A stretch of DNA of 64,000 nt from Corynebacterium halotolerans YIM 70093 = DSM 44683 (lineage in GTDB: Bacteria > Actinomycetota > Actinomycetes > Mycobacteriales > Mycobacteriaceae). The notes beneath the pieces are model-generated. The model was not told where the DNA came from. It saw only the letters and a list, made by a program, of their open reading frames with translations, and ran no database searches. The DNA lies in contig NC_020302.1 in assembly GCF_000341345.1 (NCBI RefSeq), positions 2,584,075 through 2,648,074 of the forward strand, written 5' to 3'. The position numbers were made by a program, and so were the translations under genes. Below, one piece after another: positions 30,424-41,058 of the stretch; position 1 is the first letter of the stretch; the number at the start of each line of letters is the position of its first letter.

Positions 30424-31521
30424 GTGACTATTGAAGAACCCCTGGATCAGCAGCCCATGTACCGTTCCCCCCTCCTCGACCTCCCGGGCGCGGCGGAGGC
30501 CCGGGATGCCGACGCGACCGTCGACTCGGCCGGCGTGGCCTGGCACTACGGGAACCCGCTCGGCGAGCAACGGCTGGTGGAGACCACCACCGTGGTCGTC
30601 GACCGCTCCCACCGCCAGGTGATCAGGGTCGACGGACCGGACGCGCCGGGTTTCCTCAACAACCTGCTCTCCCAGAAGCTCGACGACGTCGCGGACGGTT
30701 TCTCCGCCTCCGCCCTGGACCTGGACATCCAGGGCCGCATCCTGCACCACACCGACGTCACCCGCGTCGGCGACGCCTTCTACCTGGACCTGCCGGCCAG
30801 CCAGGCACCGACCTTCGTCGACTTCCTGCGCAAGATGGTCTTCTGGTCCCAGGTGGAGGTCACCGAGACCGACCTGGGGGTACTCACCCTCCTCGGCGGT
30901 GACGTCGCCGTACCGGAGGAGGTCAGCGCGGTCTTCGTCCGCACCGTCGAGTGGCCGGGCACCGCCCGCCGCGACGTCGTCGTGGAGCGTGCGCGTCTCG
31001 ACGTCGCCGTCGACGCCCTGCTGGCCGCCGGCGCCGCGCTCGCCGGACTGATGGCCTTCACCGCCGAGCGGGTCCGCGCCCTCGAGCCGGAGAAGGACGT
31101 CGATCTCGATCACAAGTCCATCCCGCACGAGGTGTCCGCCTGGATCGGCCGCGGCGACCGGTTCGGCGCGGTGCACCTGGAGAAGGGCTGCTACCGTGGC
31201 CAGGAGACCGTCGCCCGCGTGGAGAACCTCGGCCGCTCGCCCCGGCTGCTGGTCATGCTCCACCTGGACGGCTCCGCCCCGGAGGCCCCCGCCCCGGGTT
31301 CGGCGCTGACCTTCAACGGCCGCACCGTCGGTCGGCTCGGCACCGTGGTCCACGACTGCGACTTCGGTCCGATCGCCCTCGGTCTGGTCAAGCGCAGCGC
31401 GCTCGACTCCGGTGAGCTGATGGCCGGGGAGGTCGCCGTCTCCGTCGACCCGTCCTCGATTCCGGAGGACGAGGGCGAGAAGGCCGGCCGCGCCGCGATC
31501 GACCGGCTGCGGGGCCGTTGA
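30424..31521 (+). CDS. ygfZ: folate-binding YgfZ/CAF17 family protein
   Basis: YgfZ proteins are tetrahydrofolate-dependent helpers of iron-sulfur cluster assembly and repair, related to the glycine cleavage T protein. The 365-residue product contains the family signature 'KGCYRGQETVARV' with its conserved Cys (about residue 258). The N-terminal domain carries 'VIRVDGPDAPGFLNNLLSQ'. TACCAT (30411-30416) ends 7 nt before the GTG start and there is no RBS. A divergent folate-pathway gene (PabC-like) next to it gives a plausible functional link. Confidence 0.93.
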   Translation: MTIEEPLDQQPMYRSPLLDLPGAAEARDADATVDSAGVAWHYGNPLGEQRLVETTTVVVDRSHRQVIRVDGPDAPGFLNNLLSQKLDDVADGFSASALDLDIQGRILHHTDVTRVGDAFYLDLPASQAPTFVDFLRKMVFWSQVEVTETDLGVLTLLGGDVAVPEEVSAVFVRTVEWPGTARRDVVVERARLDVAVDALLAAGAALAGLMAFTAERVRALEPEKDVDLDHKSIPHEVSAWIGRGDRFGAVHLEKGCYRGQETVARVENLGRSPRLLVMLHLDGSAPEAPAPGSALTFNGRTVGRLGTVVHDCDFGPIALGLVKRSALDSGELMAGEVAVSVDPSSIPEDEGEKAGRAAIDRLRGR

Positions 31522-31525
31522 GCCC

Positions 31526-31556
31526 GCGGGGCCGCCGGGTCATTCGGCGGCCCCGC
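31526..31556 (+). terminator. terminator of ygfZ
   Basis: GCGGGGCCGCCG and CGGCGGCCCCGC form a perfect 12-bp stem with a 7-nt loop, 4 nt after the ygfZ stop. The U tract is lacking. Confidence 0.65.
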
Positions 31557-31664
31557 CCCCACCCGAACTACCCCCGTTTCGTCACAGTTATCATGCAATT
31601 TCCCTATATATAGGCCTTTTAGCCTGCTCAGGGGGGCAGTGAGGAATTTTTTCACGGTTCAGGC

Positions 31665-31670
31665 TATTGT
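31665..31670 (+). promoter_or_regulatory. -10 candidate upstream of DUF3073 gene
   Basis: TATTGT lies 86 nt before the ATG in an A/T-rich intergenic region that also contains TATATATAGG near 31605-31614. Either may serve the strongly RBS-led DUF3073 gene. Confidence 0.35.
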
Positions 31671-31756
31671 GTTCTACAGGAATACACACAGACGTAAAGC
31701 CGATGGGGCATCCGAATTCCCTGGATCGCCCTCACACACCTCAAGGGGGTCAGGCC

Positions 31757-31996
31757 ATGGGTCGCGGTCGCGCGAAAGCAAAGCAGACCAAGGTTGCACG
31801 CCAGCTGAAGTACAATACACCTGAGATGGATCTGGATTCACTCCAGCGTGAGCTCGCCTCGCAGTCGTCTCCGTCTCGACGCCACTACGAGGACGCCCCC
31901 GACGATTACAGCGATGTCGAAGACCGGTACGCGGACTACGCGGACTGGAACGACGAGGACGACTCCGATGAAGGATCGCCCTACACCCGTCGCTGA
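31757..31996 (+). CDS. DUF3073 domain-containing small acidic protein
   Basis: This 79-residue protein is a typical actinobacterial DUF3073 member: a basic start 'MGRGRAKAKQTKVARQLKY' followed by 'NTPEMDLDSLQREL' and a very acidic, Tyr-rich tail. The function is unknown; the charge layout suggests binding to nucleic acid or ribosomes, but this is a guess. ATG 31757 has AAGGGGGT upstream. The neighbouring purM-purF genes run toward it, separated by a compound hairpin, an order conserved in corynebacteria. Confidence 0.9.
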   Translation: MGRGRAKAKQTKVARQLKYNTPEMDLDSLQRELASQSSPSRRHYEDAPDDYSDVEDRYADYADWNDEDDSDEGSPYTRR

Positions 31997-32028
31997 TCGA
32001 CGGGACATATAACGCATATTCCTGCGTT

Positions 32029-32077
32029 AACGGCGCGTCACCACTCTTTCCCCCGGAAAGAACGGTGCCGCGCCGTT
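32029..32077. terminator. compound hairpin between DUF3073 gene and purM
   Basis: AACGGCGCG and CGCGCCGTT form the outer stem and TCTTTCC/GGAAAGA (32045-32061) an inner one. It lies between convergent genes and can act on both strands. Confidence 0.6.
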
Positions 32078-32173
32078 GGCGTTTCCACGGTTCGCCCGCC
32101 TGCGATTCGCCCGTCTGCGATTCAGCCGCAGGGACACCGGGACGGGACCGCGGGGTCCGCCCCGGTCCGGGGA

Positions 32174-33265
32174 TCAGAAACCGGGGTGGTCGCCCAGGAG
32201 CACGGCGCGCTCGTCGTCGGCGTCGGTGGCCTGGCGGACGGTGCCCAGCTCCCAGCAGTCGATGTGCCGGGCGGTCAGCATGGCCAGTGCCCGGTCGCGG
32301 TCCTGCAGGGAGACGACGGCGACCATGCCCACGCCCATGTTGAAGGTCTTCTCCATCTCCTCGCGGCTGACGCGGCCGAGCGCGGAGATGGTGCGGAAGA
32401 TCTGGGCCGGGGTCCAGGTGTTGCGGTGCATCTCGGCCACCAGGCCCTCGGGCAGGACGCGGGCGAGGTTGCCGGCCAGTCCGCCGCCGGTGACGTGGCA
32501 GAAGGTACGGACCTCGCACTCCGCGGCGAGCGCCAGGCAGTCCTTGGCGTAGATGCGGGTCGGCTCGAGCAGCTCCTCACCCAGGGTGCGGCCGAGCTCC
32601 TCGACATAACCGTCGAGCGGCAGGCCGGCCTTCTCCAGCAGGACGTGGCGGGCCAGGGAGTAGCCGTTGGAGTGCAGGCCGGACGAGGCCATGCCGATGA
32701 GCACGTCACCGGAACGCACCCGGTCCGGGCCGAGCAGATCCGCGGCCTCGACGACGCCGACGGCGGTGGCGGAGACGTCGTACTCGTTCTCCCCCATCAC
32801 CCCGGGGTGCTCGGCGGTCTCGCCGCCCAGCAGGGCCGCGCCCGCCTGGACACAGCCCTCGGAGATGCCGGAGACGATCTCCGCGACCTTCTCGGGCACG
32901 ACCTTGCCGATGGCGATGTAGTCCTGGAGGAACAGCGGCTCGGCGCCGCAGACGACGAGATCGTCGACGCACATGGCCACCAGGTCGATGCCGATGGTGT
33001 CGTGCTTGTCCATGGCCTGGGCGACGGCCAGCTTGGTACCCACCCCGTCGGAACCGGCGGCCAGCAGCGGCTCCTCGTACTTGCCCAGCGCGAACAGGCC
33101 GGCGAAACCGCCGAGCCCGCCGCGGACCTCCGGACGGGTGGCCTTCTTGGCCAGCGGCGCGAACAGCTCGACGGCCCGGTCACCGGCCTCGATGTCGACG
33201 CCGGCGGCGGCGTAGGAGGCGCCCTCCCCGGCAGGGTCGGCGGAGAGGTTCTCGTTCTCGCTCAT
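32174..33265 (-). CDS. purM: phosphoribosylformylglycinamidine cyclo-ligase
   Basis: PurM (AIR synthetase) closes the imidazole ring using ATP, the fifth step of purine synthesis. The 363-residue product has 'SYAAAGVDIEAGDRAVEL' at the start, 'GSDGVGTKLAVAQ', 'GAEPLFLQDYIAIGK', 'LLGGETAEHPG' and 'GVGMVAVV', all typical of the family. The start ATG 33265 has AAGGAAAG. It follows purF by 46 nt from purF's stop on the same strand and is probably cotranscribed. Confidence 0.97.
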   Translation of the reverse strand: MSENENLSADPAGEGASYAAAGVDIEAGDRAVELFAPLAKKATRPEVRGGLGGFAGLFALGKYEEPLLAAGSDGVGTKLAVAQAMDKHDTIGIDLVAMCVDDLVVCGAEPLFLQDYIAIGKVVPEKVAEIVSGISEGCVQAGAALLGGETAEHPGVMGENEYDVSATAVGVVEAADLLGPDRVRSGDVLIGMASSGLHSNGYSLARHVLLEKAGLPLDGYVEELGRTLGEELLEPTRIYAKDCLALAAECEVRTFCHVTGGGLAGNLARVLPEGLVAEMHRNTWTPAQIFRTISALGRVSREEMEKTFNMGVGMVAVVSLQDRDRALAMLTARHIDCWELGTVRQATDADDERAVLLGDHPGF

Positions 33266-33295
33266 GGTCGTGTCACTTTCCTTCGTCGGCGGGGG

Positions 33296-34849
33296 TTACT
33301 GGGCGGGTTGGGCGGCATCGCCCGAGGCGTCGAGCCTGGTGTGCTGCAGCTTGGCCACCAGTTCCGCGTTCGGGTTTCCGGCGGGCAGGCCAAGCTCGTA
33401 GTCGCCGGAGAAGCAGGCGGTGCACAGCTCGTGCCGGGGCTGCTCGGTGGCCTCCACCATCTGGTCGATGGAGACGAAACCGAGGGAGTCCGCGCCGATC
33501 GCCCGGCGGATCGACTCGACGACCGCGGCCTCGTCCTGGTTGTCACCGGCGTTGGCGATCAGCTCGCCCGGGCTGGCGAAGTCGATGCCGTAGAAGCACG
33601 GCCACTTCACCGGCGGGGAGGCGATGCGCACGTGCACCTCCGCCGCACCGGCCTCGCGCAGCATGCGGATCAACGCCCGCTGGGTGTTGCCGCGGACGAT
33701 GGAATCGTCGACGACGATCAGTCGCTTGCCGGCGATGACCTCGCGCAGCGGGTTGAGCTTCAGGCGGATGCCGAGCTGGCGCAGCGTCTGGGAGGGCTGG
33801 ATGAAGGTGCGGCCGACGTAGGCGTTCTTGACCAGGCCCTGCCCGAAGGGGATGCCGGACTCGCGGGCGTAGCCCACCGCCGCCGGGGTGCCGGACTCGG
33901 GCACCGGCATGACCAGGTCGCCCTCGGCCGGGTACTCCCGGGCCAGGCGGCGGCCGATCTCGATGCGGGTGGCGTTGACGGACCGGCCGCGGATGTCCGT
34001 GTCCGGGCGGGCGAGGTAGACGTACTCGAAGACGCAACCCTTGTGACGGGTCTCCGCGAAGCGCTCGGTGTGCACTCCGGACTCGTCGATGGCGACGAGT
34101 TCACCCGGCTCGACCTCGCGGACGAAGGAGGCGCCGACGATGTCGAGGGCGCAGGTCTCCGAGGCGACGACCCAGCCGCGCTCGAGGCGGCCGAGCACCA
34201 GGGGGCGCACGCCGTGGGGGTCGCGGGCGGCGTAGAGGGTGTGCCCGTCGGTGAAGGTCAGGCAGAACGCGCCCCGCACGCGCGGGAGCAGCCGACGGGC
34301 CGACTCCAGGACCGAGGTACCCTCGGTGACGGAGTGGGCCAGCAGCGCGCTCATCACCGCGGTGTCGGAGGAGGCGTGCTTGGGGCTGAGCAGCTTCTGC
34401 TCGACCGCCTCGTCACGCAGCTCGCGGAAGTTGACCAGGTTGCCGTTGTGGCCGAGCGCCACGTCGGTCCCGTCCGGGGAGGTGCGGAACATGGGCTGCA
34501 CGTTGTCCCAGTCCGCGCCGCCGGCCGTCGAGTAGCGGGTGTGCCCGATGGCGATGTCGCCCTGCAGGGCCCCGAGGGAGGGCTCGTCGAAGATCTGGGA
34601 GACCAGCCCGGTGTCCTTGAAGACGACGATGCGGTCACCGTCGCCGACGGCGATGCCGGCGGCCTCCTGGCCACGGTGCTGGAGGGCGAAGAGCCCGAAG
34701 TAGGTCAGTTTGGCGACATCCTCGCCTGGGGCCCAGACGCCGAAGACGCCGCACTCCTCACGGGGCTCCTGCTCGCCGCGGTCGTCATAGGGCGAGTGAT
34801 CCGCGGGTGCGCTGGTCGAATCGGTCCGGGAACGGTCCTTGAGTACCAC
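33296..34849 (-). CDS. purF: amidophosphoribosyltransferase
   Basis: PurF makes phosphoribosylamine from PRPP and glutamine, the committed step of purine synthesis. The 517-residue protein has a short propeptide ending in Glu before the N-terminal nucleophile ('REECGVFGV', Cys33), the glutamine amidotransferase domain ('FGLFALQHRGQEAAGIAV', 'GHNGNLVN') and the PRPP loop 'IVVDDSIVRGNTQ'. A -10 TAAGGT (34862-34857) ends 7 nt before GTG 34849; GTG 34855 two codons upstream is the alternative. The -10 overlaps the TAA stop of the upstream SCP-like gene. purM follows. Confidence 0.96.
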   Translation of the reverse strand: MVLKDRSRTDSTSAPADHSPYDDRGEQEPREECGVFGVWAPGEDVAKLTYFGLFALQHRGQEAAGIAVGDGDRIVVFKDTGLVSQIFDEPSLGALQGDIAIGHTRYSTAGGADWDNVQPMFRTSPDGTDVALGHNGNLVNFRELRDEAVEQKLLSPKHASSDTAVMSALLAHSVTEGTSVLESARRLLPRVRGAFCLTFTDGHTLYAARDPHGVRPLVLGRLERGWVVASETCALDIVGASFVREVEPGELVAIDESGVHTERFAETRHKGCVFEYVYLARPDTDIRGRSVNATRIEIGRRLAREYPAEGDLVMPVPESGTPAAVGYARESGIPFGQGLVKNAYVGRTFIQPSQTLRQLGIRLKLNPLREVIAGKRLIVVDDSIVRGNTQRALIRMLREAGAAEVHVRIASPPVKWPCFYGIDFASPGELIANAGDNQDEAAVVESIRRAIGADSLGFVSIDQMVEATEQPRHELCTACFSGDYELGLPAGNPNAELVAKLQHTRLDASGDAAQPAQ

Positions 34850-34859
34850 GTGCACAACC

Positions 34860-35258
34860 TTAGTCGGTTACCCCCTGCAAACTAATAACCGGCAGCCAGC
34901 GGGCCACCTCCCCCGCCCGGGAACCGGAGGCGTCCACCGCTCCCGTGGCGATCGCCTCCGGCAGGCTCGTCTGCCCCGTGGCCAGCCGCAACCAGGTCAA
35001 CGCATCCGTCTCCACCACGTTGGGCGGGGTGCCGCGGGTGTGGCGCGGGCCCTCGATGCACTGGACAGCCACGAACGGGGGAATCCGCACCTCGACGCTG
35101 CTGCCCGGCGCGTCCCGGGCGAGCGTGCGGGCGGTGAGCTTCACGGCGTCGGCAAGCGGCTTCCGCGGCGGCTTATCGACGCCGTCGGGGTCGCGGATCC
35201 AGTCCCGGACCGCATCGACGGCGGCGCGGGTGGCGGCGGGGTCGACAGTCTTGCTCAT
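34860..35258 (-). CDS. sterol carrier-like family protein
   Basis: This 132-residue protein resembles the actinobacterial 'sterol carrier family protein' group found next to purF: 'SVEVRIPPFVAVQC' and 'VVETDALTWLRLATG' are typical of the SCP2-like/MDMPI C-terminal fold. Ligand and function are unknown. A TAGGAT -10 (35272-35267) ends 8 nt before the ATG with no RBS, so the mRNA is probably leaderless. Its stop codon lies 10 nt from the purF start, and read-through into purF is likely. Confidence 0.75.
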   Translation of the reverse strand: MSKTVDPAATRAAVDAVRDWIRDPDGVDKPPRKPLADAVKLTARTLARDAPGSSVEVRIPPFVAVQCIEGPRHTRGTPPNVVETDALTWLRLATGQTSLPEAIATGAVDASGSRAGEVARWLPVISLQGVTD

Positions 35259-35346
35259 GCGGGCCGATCCTAGCGCCCCCGGCGTATGACGTGCGTTAAG
35301 GTTGGCGGAAACACTGCCCTTGTTCGCCCTGAGAAAGTCTGTCCGC

Positions 35347-36339
35347 ATGTCGACCGAAACCAAGTCCCCGGAGGTCACCCTCCGCTTCCTCGCCGCGCCC
35401 ACGGACGTGCTCATGGCCGGCTCCCACGGTGTGGGCGGCGGCCGCGTCCTCGAGTGGATCGACAAGGCGGCCTACGCGTGTGCCACCCAGTGGTCCGGCA
35501 CCTACTGCGTGACCGCCTACGTCGGTCACATCCACTTCACCCGCCCCATCCCGTCGGGTCACATGGTGGAGGTCCGTTCCCGGATCGCGATGACCGGCCG
35601 GTCGTCGATGCACATCGTCAACGAGGTGTTCTCCGCCGATCCCCGCGAGGGTATCTACACCCGCGCCTGCGACTGCCTGGTCATCTTCGTGGCCAAGGAC
35701 ACCGCCACCGGCAAGTCCCAGGCGGTGCCCCCCTTCGAGCCGTCGACCGACGAGGAGCGCCGCGTCCTCGAGGCCGCCCTGACGCGCATCGACCTGCGCA
35801 AGGCCATCGAGGCGGAGATGGAGAAGCAGACCTACGACGGCCCGTCGGACGCCCCACGGGTCATCCACCGTTTCCTGGCCAAGCCCACGGACATCAACTG
35901 GGGCGGCAAGGTCCACGGCGGCACCGCCATGGAGTGGATCGACGAGGCGGGCGCCGCCTGCACCATGGAGTGGTCGGGGGAGCACACCGTCGCCGTCTAC
36001 GCCGGGGGCATCCGCTTCTACAAGCCGATCTCCATCGGTGACCTCATCGAGGTCGACGCCCGCATGATGCGCACCGACAACCGCTCGATGCAGATGTCCG
36101 TCCACGTGCGCTCGGGCAGCCCCCGCGGGGGCCGGGAGAATCTGGCCACCGCCATCCACGCGACGGTGACCTACCTCAGCGTGGACATCGACGGCAATCC
36201 CCTGCCGGCCCGCCAGTTCACCCCGCGCACGGAGGAGGACATCCGCCTGGCCGAGCACGCGACGACGCTGCGTGAGCTGCGCGCCGAGTACACGCCCGTG
36301 CCGCTGGTCATCCCCGCGTCCTCGAGCTACAGCATCTAA
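35347..36339 (+). CDS. acyl-CoA thioesterase with two hotdog domains
   Basis: The 330-residue protein contains two tandem hotdog domains (about residues 10-125 and 175-285), each with the BACH/BFIT-type start 'FLAAPTDVLMAGSHGVGGG' or 'FLAKPTDINWGGKVHGGTA' and 'LEWIDKAAYACA' or 'MEWIDEAGAACT'. The Asp/Glu in these helices is the usual catalytic or binding residue. It probably hydrolyses medium- or long-chain acyl-CoA in the cytoplasm. I chose ATG 35347 (GAGAAAG upstream); the frame is open back to a TTG at 35302 next to a TAAGGT element. It is convergent with the exporter gene. Confidence 0.88.
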   Translation: MSTETKSPEVTLRFLAAPTDVLMAGSHGVGGGRVLEWIDKAAYACATQWSGTYCVTAYVGHIHFTRPIPSGHMVEVRSRIAMTGRSSMHIVNEVFSADPREGIYTRACDCLVIFVAKDTATGKSQAVPPFEPSTDEERRVLEAALTRIDLRKAIEAEMEKQTYDGPSDAPRVIHRFLAKPTDINWGGKVHGGTAMEWIDEAGAACTMEWSGEHTVAVYAGGIRFYKPISIGDLIEVDARMMRTDNRSMQMSVHVRSGSPRGGRENLATAIHATVTYLSVDIDGNPLPARQFTPRTEEDIRLAEHATTLRELRAEYTPVPLVIPASSSYSI

Positions 36340-36368
36340 CGACGCGGGCCCCGGCGGGCGGAGGAGGG

Positions 36369-37157
36369 TCAGCCCAGGAACTGCCCGCCGAGCATGCCCG
36401 CGGCCAGCAGCAGCATGGCGGTGCCCGCCACCCCGGTGAGAATCCGGGAGGCACGGTCGCTGCCCGCGAGCACCTTCCGGGCGAACAGACCCAGCAGCGA
36501 GTAGGCGCACATCGCCGAGGCGATGAACACCAGGCCCAGGGTGAACAGCTGCGCCCCCGGCGGCCAGGCCGCCGCGGGGACGACGAACTGGGGCAGCAGG
36601 GCGACGAACGCCATGACCCCCTTCGGGTTCAGGCCGCTGACGGCCGCGCCCTGCAGCAGCACCCTCAGCCGACCGGGGACGGGCGCGGGCGTCGTCACTC
36701 GGGTGGCGGGGGTGGTCGCGGTGGCCGTCACAGTGCCGCCGACGCCGCCGTGGTGCGGCACCGCCTCCTCCCCCGCGGCGGGCGCGGACTCTGCCACCGG
36801 CGCGGGGCTGTCCAACGGTGCAGAACCGTCCACCGGTGCGGGAGTGTCCACCGGTGCGGAACCGTCCACCGGTCCCCGCAGCGCCGAGCGGAGCATCGAC
36901 CAGCCGATCTTCACCAGAATGAGGGCGCCCACCACGGTGATGGCGGTGAGCACCGCCGGGTGCGAGGCGACGACGGCGCCGAGTCCGGCGGCGACCACGG
37001 TGGTCAGCCCCAGGTAACCGAGGGCGATGCCGGTCAGCGGGACGGCGATGCCGCGCCCGCGCAGCACCTGCCCGAGGACGAAGGCCCAGTCGGGGCCGGG
37101 GGTCACGACGAGCAGCAGGCACAGGGCCCAGAAACTGAGCAGAACGGTCGCCTCCAC
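36369..37157 (-). CDS. LysE/RhtB-family exporter with repetitive linker
   Basis: This amino-acid-exporter-type protein has the family start 'LLLVVTPGPDWAFVLGQVLRG' shifted only slightly from the consensus, and about six membrane helices. Between helices 3 and 4 (residues 94-162) there is a long hydrophilic insert with repeats of the type P-V/L-D-x-x-A (residues 96-124). The normal family length is about 205-215 residues; this one has 262. GTG 37157 follows GAAAGGGGG. It is divergent from an Lrp-type regulator, the usual arrangement for exporters such as BrnFE or LysE. The substrate cannot be told from sequence. Confidence 0.87.
   Translation of the reverse strand: MEATVLLSFWALCLLLVVTPGPDWAFVLGQVLRGRGIAVPLTGIALGYLGLTTVVAAGLGAVVASHPAVLTAITVVGALILVKIGWSMLRSALRGPVDGSAPVDTPAPVDGSAPLDSPAPVAESAPAAGEEAVPHHGGVGGTVTATATTPATRVTTPAPVPGRLRVLLQGAAVSGLNPKGVMAFVALLPQFVVPAAAWPPGAQLFTLGLVFIASAMCAYSLLGLFARKVLAGSDRASRILTGVAGTAMLLLAAGMLGGQFLG
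36786..36872 (-). repeat. imperfect tandem repeat in exporter linker
   Basis: About five imperfect 15-18-bp units related to GTCCACCGGTGCGG (plus strand) encode the PVDGSA/PVDTPA/PLDSPA series. The units keep the reading frame. Confidence 0.8.
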
Positions 37158-37282
37158 GGCGCCCCCCTTTCTCCCGGTGGTGAGGATGCCGTCATCGTGC
37201 CTGTTCAGCGGCGGTACGGAAAATACCGGCGTTTCACGTCATTGACGTGGTTTTTCCCGCGGCCTGTGCAAGAATCCGTCAC

Positions 37283-37744
37283 ATGGATGCCATTGACCGG
37301 AAGATTCTGGCGCTCGTGCAGGAGAATGCGCGGATCACCGCCGCTGAGCTGTCCCACCACACCGGGGTGTCGTCGTCGACCTGCCTGCGGCGGCTGCGCG
37401 CACTGGAGAACGGGGGCGTGATCGAGGCGTTCCACACGCGGGTGAATCCGGCGGCGGCGGGCTTCGGGATGCAGGTCACGGCCTTCATCACTCTCGGCCG
37501 GGAGGACCGGGCCACGGTCGCGGCGCTGGAGGAGGAGATCGCGGCGATCCCCGAGGTGCTCACCGCCGAGCGGCTGTTCGGCGACCCCGACTTCCTGGTC
37601 CGGCTCGTGGCCCGGGATCTGGCGGACTACCAGCGCATCCGCGACGACCGCCTGGGCACGCTGCCCGGGGTGGAGAAGATCAACTCGACGCTCGTGATGC
37701 GCTCGGTGGTCCGGGACCGGCCGCTGCCCCTGCCGCTGGACTGA
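37283..37744 (+). CDS. Lrp/AsnC-family transcriptional regulator
   Basis: The 153-residue protein has an N-terminal helix-turn-helix ('IDRKILALVQENARITAAEL', 'STCLRRLRALENGGVI') and a C-terminal RAM ligand-binding domain ('AFITLGREDRATVAALEEEI'). It probably senses an amino acid and controls the divergent exporter gene. An AAGAAT hexamer lies 7 nt before the ATG. It is convergent with the hemolysin III gene, 19 nt apart. Confidence 0.92.
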   Translation: MDAIDRKILALVQENARITAAELSHHTGVSSSTCLRRLRALENGGVIEAFHTRVNPAAAGFGMQVTAFITLGREDRATVAALEEEIAAIPEVLTAERLFGDPDFLVRLVARDLADYQRIRDDRLGTLPGVEKINSTLVMRSVVRDRPLPLPLD

Positions 37745-37763
37745 CCCGCGCCGAGGTCCGGAG

Positions 37764-38510
37764 CTAGCCCTGCACCACGACGATCCACACCGCCACCAGG
37801 TGGATGATGGCGGCGACGATGGTCGTGGCGTGGAAGTACTCGTGGTAGCCGAACATGCGGGCGTTGCGGCCCGGCCAGCGGAAGCCGTAGATCAGCGCAC
37901 CGAGGGAGTAGACGACGCCACCGATGAGCAGCAGCCACACGACCAACGGCCCGGCGTTCGACCACAGCTGCGGGATGAGCGGCACGATCAACCAGCCGAG
38001 CACCAGATAGACCGCCACCGCCAGCCAGCGCGGGTGGGCGATCCAGACGAGGTTGAGCACCACGCCGGCCAGGGCCCCCACCCAGGCGGTGGTGAGCATC
38101 CACGTCGCCGTCCTCGGCTCCAGGATGATCAGGCACAGCGGCGTGTAGGTCGCGGCGATGAACACGGCGATGGTGGCGTGATCGGCCCGGCGCCACCACT
38201 GCACGGTGCGCATGCTGCGCCAGGGGCCGCGGTGGTACATCGCGGAGACGGCGAAGAGCACGAAGACCCCGACCGCGTAGACCGTCACGCCGAACGCCTG
38301 TCCCCAGGGCAGGGTCATCCACGCGTAGGTGGACAGCACGGAGCCGGATATGACGGACAGGAACGCGGCGATCAGGTGGAACCAGCCGCGCGTGGCAGGA
38401 CGCTGGCCGCGGTCGATCACCCAGCGGGTCAGCTGGATCAGCGGTTCATCATTGCCCCCACGGTCGCGGTTTCCCCCCACTGCCCCGGTATCGGGGGTTT
38501 CCTCAGCCAC
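37764..38510 (-). CDS. trhA: hemolysin III (TrhA/PAQR) family membrane protein
   Basis: The 248-residue product has seven predicted membrane helices and the PAQR/hemolysin III motifs 'VSAMYHRGPW', 'ADHATIAVFIAATYTP' and 'YHEYFHATTIVAAIIH', whose His and Asp residues coordinate zinc in the hydrolase-like relatives. The family is linked to membrane energetics and lipid homeostasis; a hemolytic role is not implied. GTG 38510 is preceded by AAGGCAGG; the reading frame stays open upstream without coding features. A 27-residue acidic, Gly/Asn-rich N-terminus precedes the first helix. Confidence 0.88.
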   Translation of the reverse strand: MAEETPDTGAVGGNRDRGGNDEPLIQLTRWVIDRGQRPATRGWFHLIAAFLSVISGSVLSTYAWMTLPWGQAFGVTVYAVGVFVLFAVSAMYHRGPWRSMRTVQWWRRADHATIAVFIAATYTPLCLIILEPRTATWMLTTAWVGALAGVVLNLVWIAHPRWLAVAVYLVLGWLIVPLIPQLWSNAGPLVVWLLLIGGVVYSLGALIYGFRWPGRNARMFGYHEYFHATTIVAAIIHLVAVWIVVVQG

Positions 38511-38711
38511 GGAGTACCTGCCTTCGGTCCAGTAAGCTACGAACGCGTAAAGTCTACTCGTCCGGGCCGCTCCCCCGCCAACGCCAAGGTCGCCGTTGCG
38601 CGGGGCATTCCCCGGGTCAGCCACGCCGACGAACGAGGATACCGCGGTGTTCGCCCTCGAAGCCCGGTGGTCACGAGCGTGCCTTCGCCCGCGGCACCCT
38701 GAGAACACGAA

Positions 38712-38748
38712 ACGCCCCCGTCGTCCGCTGAGGGGATGACGGGGGCGT
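38712..38748 (-). terminator. terminator of purSQL operon
   Basis: ACGCCCCCGTC and GACGGGGGCGT form an 11-bp stem; on the minus strand TTTCGTGTTCTC follows. It lies 17 nt after the purL stop codon. Confidence 0.8.
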
Positions 38749-38764
38749 CTGTGCGCGTCAGCTG

Positions 38765-41041
<2,277 letters not shown>

Positions 41042-41058
41042 GTGTTAACCAACCTTCC

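Noticed and set aside
32186..34885. Plus-strand ORF of 899 codons spanning purM and purF
   Set aside because: It is antisense to two conserved purine genes and their gap; composition (Ala/Gly/Val/Asp/His) is that of a reverse-complement shadow.
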